From positions 1-21,561 of the forward strand of contig JAEYNH010000024.1 of the NCBI GenBank assembly GCA_023412655.1: a DNA stretch of 21,561 bases, in the 5' to 3' direction. A program made the position numbers and the translations under genes. The notes below the pieces were generated by a model. The model made no database searches. It saw only the letters and a list, made by a program, of their open reading frames with translations, and was not told where the DNA came from. How positions within the stretch are numbered: position 1 is the stretch's first letter; the number at the start of each line of letters is the position of its first letter. This document shows positions 7,337 through 13,293 of the stretch, piece after piece. This DNA is from Pseudomonadota bacterium (lineage in GTDB: Bacteria; Pseudomonadota; Alphaproteobacteria; Caulobacterales; Caulobacteraceae).

Positions 7337-8614
7337 ATGACCCCGCAAGAGGCGCTTGAACGCATCCGCCGCTATGACGCCCGGCTCCGGGCGTTCGTGG
7401 AGGTCTTCGATCCGCCCCTGCTGGGCGAGGATGGCGATGGTCCGGTGCTGGCGGTGAAGGACCTGATCGACGTGGCCGGCGTGCCCACCGGGGGCGGCGC
7501 GCGGGTCCCGCTCGATCCGTCGCCCATGCGCAACGCCCGGGTCGTGGATCGCCTGCTGCAGGCCGGCTGGAGTATCGTCGGCAAGACCCACACGGTGGAA
7601 TTGGCGTACGGCGGCTGGGGCACCAACCGGGCGGTGGGCGCACCCTGGAACCCGTGGGACCCCAGGGTCCACCGCGCGCCGGGCGGGTCGTCCTCCGGCT
7701 CGGCGGTGGCGGTGGCCGCCGGCCTCTGCGACGGCGCCCTCGGGACCGACACCGGCGGCTCGGTGCGCATTCCGGCCGCCGTGTGCGGGGTGGTGGGACT
7801 CAAGCCCGGCCGCGGCCTCGTCAGCCTGCGCGGCGTCCATCCGCTCAGCCCCGCCCTGGACACCGTCGGCGTCCTGTGCCGGGACGTGGCCACCGCCGCC
7901 CGGATGCTGGCGACGATCTCCGGCCCGGACGGCGCCGCGGCGGTGCGCGAGCCGTTCGATGCCGAAGCGGCGCTGTCGGCGAAGGTCGCCGGGCGTCGGC
8001 TGGCCGTGCTGCCGGCGCAGGCCCTCGGTGATCTCGATCCCGAGGTCGCCCTGCTCTACGAGGAGGCGGTGTCCCGGCTGGCGACCACTGGGGTGACGCT
8101 GGAGGTGGTGTCCCCACCGCCGGTGCTGGAGCAATCCTTCATCGCCAATGGCCTGCTCATGGCCGGCGAGGGCTGGCGGGTCTGGGCGTCGCGGATCGGC
8201 CGCCTGGCCGAGGTGATGGACCCGTGGATCGTCCGCCGTTTCGAGGCCGGACGCGAGATCACCGACCTTGAGCTCGACCAGGCCCACGTCCGGCGCTCGG
8301 AAGATCAGGCCGCCTTCCAGGCCTGGATAGCGCCGTACGACGGGCTTCTGTCGCCCACCTGTCCGCTGCCCGCGCCGCCGCTGGATGAGGTCGACGAGAC
8401 GATCTCGCCCCTCAGCCGCCTGACGCGCGCGGCCAACTACCTCGACCTGCCGGGGATCACCGTGCCCTGCGGGCTCACCGCGCAGGGCCTTCCGGTCGGG
8501 CTGCAGATCCTCGGCCGGCCCTGTGACGAGGCATCGGTGGTGGCCCTGGGCGCTGCGTTCGAGAAGGTGTCGGGCTGGAACGGACGCTCCCCCGACCTCT
8601 CCGGCTTTGCCTAG
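7337..8614 (+). CDS. Amidase signature family hydrolase
   Basis: 425 residues. It belongs to the amidase signature family, serine hydrolases of amide bonds using a Ser-cisSer-Lys triad. The triad is visible: K41 in 'AVKDLIDVAG', the cis-Ser in 'PGGSSSGSAVAVAAG' (about S119) and the nucleophile S142 in 'GTDTGGSVRIPAA'. The C-terminal part has the usual 'LLSPTCPLPAPPLDE' and 'NYLDLPGITVPCG' segments. It is shorter than typical GatA, and no gatB or gatC lies nearby, so a tRNA amidotransferase role is unlikely. The substrate is unknown, and there is no signal peptide. It is divergent from ppc and convergent with PAP2, sharing CTAG at its stop. Confidence 0.93.
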   Translation: MTPQEALERIRRYDARLRAFVEVFDPPLLGEDGDGPVLAVKDLIDVAGVPTGGGARVPLDPSPMRNARVVDRLLQAGWSIVGKTHTVELAYGGWGTNRAVGAPWNPWDPRVHRAPGGSSSGSAVAVAAGLCDGALGTDTGGSVRIPAAVCGVVGLKPGRGLVSLRGVHPLSPALDTVGVLCRDVATAARMLATISGPDGAAAVREPFDAEAALSAKVAGRRLAVLPAQALGDLDPEVALLYEEAVSRLATTGVTLEVVSPPPVLEQSFIANGLLMAGEGWRVWASRIGRLAEVMDPWIVRRFEAGREITDLELDQAHVRRSEDQAAFQAWIAPYDGLLSPTCPLPAPPLDEVDETISPLSRLTRAANYLDLPGITVPCGLTAQGLPVGLQILGRPCDEASVVALGAAFEKVSGWNGRSPDLSGFA

Positions 8615-9324
8615 CCCCGAGTGCGGCCGCCGATCCAGCGCAGCACCACCCAGGCCAGGAAGGCCCAGGCCGAGCCCAGGCACCAGCCCGCCACCACATC
8701 GCTAGGCCAATGGACGCCGAGATAGATGCGGCTGAGCCCCACCGTCACCAGGATCAGGACCGCGAGCGCGTAGACCATGACCTTGGCCCGGCGGCTTTCC
8801 TCCAGGCTGGCGATCAGCACCGCCAGTGTCAGGAAGGTCGCCGTCGAAAGGGTGGAGTGGCCGCTCGGGAAGCTCGCCGAATAGACGTTGGAGCCGTGGG
8901 GCACGAGGTCCGGACGCGGGCGACCGTACAGCGCCTTCATCCCTTCGCTGGAGGCGAAGGCCAGGAGCACCGTGCCCAGCAGGACGAAGGCGTGCTTCCA
9001 CCGTCGGTGAAACAGGAAGGCCAGGAAGCCGACCACCGTCGTCAGCGTCACGATGGTGAAACCGCCGAGGGCGGTGACATCCCGCACCGCCTCCTCGAAT
9101 GAGCCCGAGCCGATGGGATCGTTCAGGTCGTTGGGATTGCGGAACAGCAGGATCAGCCGCTCGTCGACCTCGTGCGTATCGCCCTCGCCCACTTCCTCGG
9201 CGATGGAGAAAAACGCCCAGAGCGCCGCCATCGCCGCCATGAAGATCAGCAGGGCGCGGGATTCGAAGCGCCTCAGGAACCGCCAGAGAGCGGCGATGAG
9301 GGCCTTCGTCTGTCGAACCGGCAT
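8611..9324 (-). CDS. PAP2 superfamily membrane phosphatase
   Basis: 237 residues. The three-part phosphatase signature is intact: 'KALYGRPRP' (130-138), 'PSGHS' (153-157) and 'SRIYLGVHWPSD' (198-209), with H156 and H205 the expected catalytic histidines. Hydrophobic segments at about 24-43, 90-106, 111-125, 160-174, 182-198 and 210-230 predict a polytopic inner-membrane protein. Likely substrates are lipid phosphates such as phosphatidic acid, undecaprenyl pyrophosphate or phosphatidylglycerol phosphate; sequence alone does not decide. A charged loop (EEVGEGDTHEVDERL, 43-57) follows the first membrane segment, as in related proteins. The ribosome site before the ATG at 9324 is weak. It lies 59 bp after the 63-aa protein on the same strand, and its stop shares CTAG with the amidase gene. 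Confidence 0.95.
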   Translation of the reverse strand: MPVRQTKALIAALWRFLRRFESRALLIFMAAMAALWAFFSIAEEVGEGDTHEVDERLILLFRNPNDLNDPIGSGSFEEAVRDVTALGGFTIVTLTTVVGFLAFLFHRRWKHAFVLLGTVLLAFASSEGMKALYGRPRPDLVPHGSNVYSASFPSGHSTLSTATFLTLAVLIASLEESRRAKVMVYALAVLILVTVGLSRIYLGVHWPSDVVAGWCLGSAWAFLAWVVLRWIGGRTRG

Positions 9325-9383
9325 GGAGCTGTTCTAGCCCAGGCCGCGGCCGGAGAGGAGCCCGAGACGCCGAAGTTTGTCGG

Positions 9384-9575
9384 TCAGGCGCGGAGCTTCG
9401 GCAGGCACAGCAGGTCGGCGGCGCGCTTCAGCATGGCGTCGATGGCCGCCTGGGCGGCGGCGCGACTGGCGTCGGCGCCGCGGGCCACCGTCTCGCCGTC
9501 CTCGTCGTACACGCTCCACAGCCAGCCGGTTTCAGCCTGGCTGAGCGAATAGGCAAACGCACGCGCCTCTTGCAT
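9384..9575 (-). CDS. Small conserved hypothetical protein (63 aa), paralogue of the 67-aa protein at 3253-3456
   Basis: The start at the ATG at 9575 (MQEARAFAYSL) is supported by GGGAG a few bases upstream on the minus strand and by the alignment with its paralogue; the frame continues open to 9647, but that part looks random. The conserved core is GWLWSVYDEDGETV (17-30) and GADASRAAAQA, then a helix AAIDAMLKRAADLL. This suggests a beta hairpin plus one amphipathic helix, without signal peptide or membrane segment. The family is not recognised and the function is unknown. It lies between lldD (101 bp upstream) and PAP2 (59 bp downstream) on the same strand, so read-through transcription is possible. 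Confidence 0.75.
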   Translation of the reverse strand: MQEARAFAYSLSQAETGWLWSVYDEDGETVARGADASRAAAQAAIDAMLKRAADLLCLPKLRA

Positions 9576-9676
9576 TTCGGTCTCCCGTCCTGAGCAGAGA
9601 ACACCTGGGCGCGGCCGAGGTTGCCGCATCGCACACGGTCTTCGCAAATGCGAAAAGCGAGGTTCAGGCGCGCCGG

Positions 9677-10819
9677 TCAGTCAAGGTCGAGCAGATCGCG
9701 GCCGGCCTTGCGGACGTCGTTGCAGCCGGTGAGGATCATGGCCACCGCAAGCTCCGAGCGGATGATGTCCAGCATCCTGCGCACCTGGGCCTCGCCGCCC
9801 GCGCCGAGCGCGTAGGCCCAGGCCCGGCCCAGGAAGCAGGCCTTGGCTCCGAGCGACAACGTCTTGAGCACGTCGAGGCCTGAGCGGACGCCGCCGTCCA
9901 TATAGACCTCGAGGTCGCCGCCGACGGCGTCCACGACCGCCGGCAGGGCCGAGATCGATGAGCGCACCCCGTCGAGCTGGCGCCCGCCGTGGTTGGACAC
10001 CACGATCCCCTGGGCCCCTGCCCGAGCCGCGAGCTTCGCGTCGGCGGGGTCCAGCACCCCCTTCACGACGATGGGGCCGTCCCAGATTTCCCGCACCCAG
10101 TCGAGGTCCTTCCAGGTCACCGAGCGGTCGAAGTTCCGGGCGATCCAGGCCAGGAAGTCGGTCACCCGCCGGCTCTGCTGCACCGCGCCCGCCACCGAGC
10201 CCAGCGTGTGTGGGCGCCCATGGATGAACACGTCCCAGGTCCAGGCCGGATGGGTGATGCCGTCCCAGGCCTGGGTAAGCGCGGACTCCAGCTTGCCCGC
10301 GCCGGTGAAGCCGGAGCGGACGTCCCGATAGCGGGCGCCCGGCGTGGGCAGGTCGACGGTGAACACCAGGACCGGAGAGCCGAGGTCCTTCGCCCTGCCG
10401 AGCAGCTCGCGCATGTAGCCGCGGTCCTTGAGCATGTAGAGCTGGAACCACGGCGGCGCACCGGTAGCCGCCACCTCCTCCACCGAGCAGACTCCGACCG
10501 TGGAGAGGCAGAACGGCACCCCGGCCGCCGCCGCTGCGCGCGCCGCCTGCGTTTCGCCGCGGCGGCCGTACATGCCGGCCATGCCAACCGGCGCCAGCCC
10601 CACCGGCATCGACAGCTTCTGCCCGAGGGTCTCGACCTCCATCGACAGGCGGGTCATGTCCACCATGACCCGCTGGCGCAGGGCGATCTCCTCGAGGTCG
10701 GCGACGTTCCGCTTGAGCGTCACCTCGGCATAGCTGCCGCCGTCGATGTATTCGAAGAAGATCCGCGGCAGGCGACGGCGCGCCATTTCGCGAAAGTCCG
10801 ATACCGAAGCTGCCCGCAT
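9677..10819 (-). CDS. lldD: L-lactate dehydrogenase (FMN-dependent, quinone-linked)
   Basis: 380 residues from the ATG at 10819, which has GGGGAG about 6 bp upstream; the frame is open to 10867, but that extension has no ribosome site. It oxidises L-lactate to pyruvate with FMN and passes electrons to the respiratory chain at the inner membrane. It is closely similar in order and wording to E. coli LldD: 'FFEYIDGGSYAEVTLKRNV' (21-39), 'LSMPVGLAPVGMAGMY' (69-84), 'WFQLYMLKDRG', 'FTVDLPTPGARYRD' (153-166), catalytic H277 and R280 in 'VVSNHGGRQLDGV' (273-285), and the phosphate-binding 'DGGVRSGLDVLK'. There is no lactate permease (lldP) or GntR regulator (lldR) beside it. Other alpha-hydroxy-acid oxidases are the main alternative, but LldD fits best. 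Confidence 0.93.
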   Translation of the reverse strand: MRAASVSDFREMARRRLPRIFFEYIDGGSYAEVTLKRNVADLEEIALRQRVMVDMTRLSMEVETLGQKLSMPVGLAPVGMAGMYGRRGETQAARAAAAAGVPFCLSTVGVCSVEEVAATGAPPWFQLYMLKDRGYMRELLGRAKDLGSPVLVFTVDLPTPGARYRDVRSGFTGAGKLESALTQAWDGITHPAWTWDVFIHGRPHTLGSVAGAVQQSRRVTDFLAWIARNFDRSVTWKDLDWVREIWDGPIVVKGVLDPADAKLAARAGAQGIVVSNHGGRQLDGVRSSISALPAVVDAVGGDLEVYMDGGVRSGLDVLKTLSLGAKACFLGRAWAYALGAGGEAQVRRMLDIIRSELAVAMILTGCNDVRKAGRDLLDLD

Positions 10820-10877
10820 GTGAACTCCCCTGGGGCGGAGGTTGGCGGCTGCGCCTTGGCGGCGCAAGCCGGCGCGA

Positions 10878-11603
10878 TCAGGCGCCGCCGGGCAGCGGGC
10901 CGATGACGATCCAGACCTGGTGCGCCCGGGCCATCAGCTCACCGTCGGCGGAGTAGAGGGCGACGCCGGCGAACTCCTTGCGGCCTTCCTTGGCCAACGG
11001 CCAGGCCAGAAGGATGCACTCCTCGCCGGCCCGCGGCGCGCGCAACACCTCCCCGGTCATGGTGCCAAGCAGGGCCCCGTGGCGACCCTCCTTCTCGAAC
11101 CAGGCGAAATAGCCGGGACAGTCGATGGCGGCCCAGACCACCTCCGGCGCGATGGTCCCGTCCGGGCGGGCGAAGTTCTCGTGCGCGCGCCAGACGCAGG
11201 CGACAACGCCCGGCTCGGCGCCCTCCAGTTGTCCCGGCAGAACCCGCAGACCATCGCCGTCTTCCCGGGCCACGCCGCAGGTGAAGCAGATCGGATGGAT
11301 GCGCTGGCTCAGCCCCACATGGCGAGCCCCCGCGGCGCGGGCGGCCTCCAGGCTGGGGGCCGGTGGCGGGTCAGGCAGCGCCACCTTGGCCGGCCCGGCG
11401 CTGCCGATCGCCCCGGCCTCGCCCAGAAGCACGTTGACGCCGTCCTGCGGCTCGACCGAAAGCTCCACGTCCAACGGCACCGGCGCGCGGAGCACGGCGG
11501 TGACCGGCCCCTCCAGGCCTTCTGCGATCAACCCGCAGACATAGCCCCCGTTGCCGGAATTCGGCGGACCGCAGAACTGGCGGCCGATCACGATCTTCGA
11601 CAA
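10878..11603 (-). CDS. Hotdog-fold thioesterase-like protein, TTG start
   Basis: 241 residues if read from TTG at 11603 (MSKIVIGRQFCGPPNSGNGG). An in-frame TGA lies 12 bp further upstream, and the only other early start is GTG four codons in, so a non-ATG start is forced. The N-terminal half 'GPPNSGNGGYVCGLIAEGL' then 'VTAVLRAPVPLDVELSV' looks like a degenerate hotdog domain (substrate-loop helix then strands). The C-terminal half (about 105-236) has 'HPICFTCGVAREDGDGLRV', 'VVWAAIDCPGYFAWFE', 'GTMTGEVLRAP' and 'YSADGELMARAHQVWIV', again hotdog-like and similar to the end of the TesB-like protein at 683-1501. A CxxC (C106, C109) lies between the halves. Probable acyl-CoA thioesterase relative; no catalytic residues can be assigned. 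It lies 58 bp upstream of lldD on the same strand. Confidence 0.7.
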   Translation of the reverse strand: MSKIVIGRQFCGPPNSGNGGYVCGLIAEGLEGPVTAVLRAPVPLDVELSVEPQDGVNVLLGEAGAIGSAGPAKVALPDPPPAPSLEAARAAGARHVGLSQRIHPICFTCGVAREDGDGLRVLPGQLEGAEPGVVACVWRAHENFARPDGTIAPEVVWAAIDCPGYFAWFEKEGRHGALLGTMTGEVLRAPRAGEECILLAWPLAKEGRKEFAGVALYSADGELMARAHQVWIVIGPLPGGA

Positions 11604-11639
11604 AACACGCCCGCTTCAAACGACTGGACCAAGGCCTGG

Positions 11640-11665
11640 CTTTCCCACGGCGACCCCGGGGAAAG
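11640..11665. promoter_or_regulatory. Inverted repeat CTTTCCC/GGGAAAG in the divergent region
   Basis: Seven-bp perfect arms at 11640-11646 and 11659-11665 with a 12-nt loop, inside the 153-bp gap (11604-11756) between the hotdog-like gene and the coiled-coil gene. It may be a regulatory site for either divergent promoter. The same gap contains CTAAGGCTAAGG and a GAATC (11730-11734), which fits the GANTC target of the CcrM methylase if the host is Caulobacter-like. No clear -35/-10 was seen. Confidence 0.2.
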
Positions 11666-11756
11666 GAAGCCGAAATCGCGCTCCGGCGTTGGAGGGTTGG
11701 GGCGGGCACGCTAAGGCTAAGGCCGCCTAGAATCCAAAGTCCAAGAGGAGAACTCG

Positions 11757-12089
11757 GTGAGTGAACGGATCGAACGTCCCTGGGCCCTGATGCGGCACCA
11801 TGCCGGTTGGGCGGACGTGTTCCATGTGGAAAGCGAGACGGGGGATTCCATCACCGGCTTCTATCCGGACCGTGAGACCGTGGGCCCGCCGGTGAGCTAC
11901 TCCACCCGCGCCGTCCTCGCCCGCTATCCGACCATGGAGGCCGCCCGCGCCGCGCGCGAGGAAGCCGTGGGCGAATGGCGCAAGCACGACGCCGCCGTGC
12001 GTGAAGCCGAGGAGAAGCTGCGTCAGGCCGAGAAGGCCCGCGAGGAAGCCTGGCTCGGCTGCCTGCGCGACGCCGCCACGCGCGGCTAG
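11757..12089 (+). CDS. Hypothetical protein with C-terminal coiled coil, GTG start
   Basis: 110 residues from GTG at 11757, with AGAGGAG (11744-11750) at ideal spacing. The N-terminal part (about 8-55: WALMRHHAGWADVFHVESE, then GFYPDRETVGPPVSYS) looks like small beta strands rich in aromatic residues. From about 58 on it is a continuous helix with heptad character and alternating charges (MEAARAAREEAVGEWRKHD, REAEEKLRQAEKAREEAW), predicting a coiled coil. No signal peptide, membrane segment or known motif is visible, and I do not recognise the family. Its TAG stop shares CTAG with the stop of the convergent cytochrome b561 gene. The good ribosome site and codon pattern make it a real gene. 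Confidence 0.75.
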   Translation: MSERIERPWALMRHHAGWADVFHVESETGDSITGFYPDRETVGPPVSYSTRAVLARYPTMEAARAAREEAVGEWRKHDAAVREAEEKLRQAEKAREEAWLGCLRDAATRG

Positions 12090-12748
12090 GTCCAGAACCC
12101 CTTCGAAACGGCGAAGGCCAGGGCGGCTGCGACGGCGACACAGGCCAGCAGCCGCCACATCGGCGCCCCGGCAAGGTCCGGATCCTGCGGGAAGGCGCGC
12201 CGCCCGGTGACCATCGCCCCGATCAGGTTCGTCCGCTTGTAGACGAGGTAGAACAGCACCGCCGCCACGTGCAGGACGACCAGCACCTGCAGGAGCCGGA
12301 AGCTGAACTCGTGGAGATCGGCCAGCGTGCGGCCGAGTTCGAAGCTGACCAGATGCGACAGCGGTCCGCCTTCGAACGCATCCACGTCCACGGCGAACAG
12401 CCCCGTCGTCACCTGGGCTGCCAGGACCATCAGCATGGCGATCACGCTCCAGCCGCCGAGCGGATTGTGGCCGGGCACATTGGACGCCGTCCGTTCCGGC
12501 AGCGTCCGGGCGTAGGCGGCCACCGCCCTGGGGCCTCGCACGAAGCTGGAGAAGCGGGCCGCGCCGCCCCCCCAGAACCCCCAGAGCACGCGGAACGCGA
12601 CCAGGCCCAGGATGGCGTAGCCGCTCCAGCGGTGCCAGTTCAGGTGGTCCTCAGACGACCACCACGAGAAGGCCAGCAGGATAACCAGGGACCAGTGGAC
12701 GATGCGGACCGGCGCGTCCCACAGCCGGGCCCGGACTTGAGGAGCCAC
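12086..12748 (-). CDS. Cytochrome b561-type di-haem membrane protein, GTG start
   Basis: 220 residues from GTG at 12748, with GAAGAG about 6 bp upstream. It is an inner-membrane electron carrier with four main hydrophobic segments (about 15-30, 43-59, 101-119, 150-170) plus a C-terminal one (198-215). Candidate haem ligands are H18 (RIVHWS), H39 (LNWHRWSGY), H146 (DLHEFS) and H160 (VVLHVAAV), in the arrangement of prokaryotic b561 and hydrogenase-type cytochrome b. The conserved 'YKRTNLIGAMVTGRR' follows the last haem helix. It starts 2 bp after the cytochrome c' stop, so the two are almost certainly co-translated and probably exchange electrons. No hydrogenase genes are near, so a HupC role is not supported. 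Confidence 0.93.
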   Translation of the reverse strand: MAPQVRARLWDAPVRIVHWSLVILLAFSWWSSEDHLNWHRWSGYAILGLVAFRVLWGFWGGGAARFSSFVRGPRAVAAYARTLPERTASNVPGHNPLGGWSVIAMLMVLAAQVTTGLFAVDVDAFEGGPLSHLVSFELGRTLADLHEFSFRLLQVLVVLHVAAVLFYLVYKRTNLIGAMVTGRRAFPQDPDLAGAPMWRLLACVAVAAALAFAVSKGFWT

Positions 12749-12750
12749 CG

Positions 12751-13236
12751 TCAGCTCTTCGCCTGCCTATAGACATCGTGACACGCCTTGCAGGAGCCGC
12801 CGGTGGGCCGCACCTGGGCCTTCACCGCATCCATATCGCCCGCCATCGCCGCCTGGTTCAGCTTAGCCACCTCGGCCTGAGCGGCGGAGGCCTTGGCGCT
12901 GAAGCCGGCGGCGTCGGTCCAGATGTTGGCCTTCGCCTCGCTCTGGGGTCGGGCCTCCATGCCGCTGCCGCGCGGAAACCAGGTCGGCAGGGCGGCGGAC
13001 AGCGCGGCCATGGTCTTGGTCTGGGCCTGAACCTTGGCCAAATCGGGCTTGGACTTCCGCAGCTCGTCGTTCAGCGCCTTGAAGGCCGCGCCGAGCTTCT
13101 GGAAGTTTGCGTGCCGCTCCTGGGCCGCCTTGGCGGCAGGGCTCGGCTGGGCCAGCGCCGCGCCGCAGACGGCCGTCGCGACTCCGAACCCGAGCGCCGC
13201 CACGAGACCAACGCGCCTGTTGCCAGCTAGACCCAT
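12751..13236 (-). CDS. Cytochrome c' (periplasmic, class II)
   Basis: 161 residues; ATG at 13236 with AGGAGG upstream on the minus strand. A Sec signal peptide is visible (basic NRR, hydrophobic core, AxA at 27-29; probable cleavage after ALA). The mature protein is a predicted four-helix bundle with the class II features: 'WFPRGSG' (86-92) and a C-terminal CKACH haem-binding motif (149-153). Cytochromes c' bind a high-spin haem and are linked to nitric oxide binding or electron transfer in the periplasm. The b561 partner directly downstream (2 bp) suggests a periplasm-to-membrane electron route. The AsmA gene lies 57 bp upstream on the same strand. Confidence 0.95.
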   Translation of the reverse strand: MGLAGNRRVGLVAALGFGVATAVCGAALAQPSPAAKAAQERHANFQKLGAAFKALNDELRKSKPDLAKVQAQTKTMAALSAALPTWFPRGSGMEARPQSEAKANIWTDAAGFSAKASAAQAEVAKLNQAAMAGDMDAVKAQVRPTGGSCKACHDVYRQAKS

Positions 13237-13293
13237 GCCCTGAACGCCTCCTGATTTGGACCGCCGGACATTGCCGGGGCCTCAGGGTCGGCG

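Noticed and set aside
7319..8683. 454-codon minus-strand open frame opposite the amidase
   Set aside because: The amidase has its complete catalytic triad; the opposite frame is compositionally a shadow.
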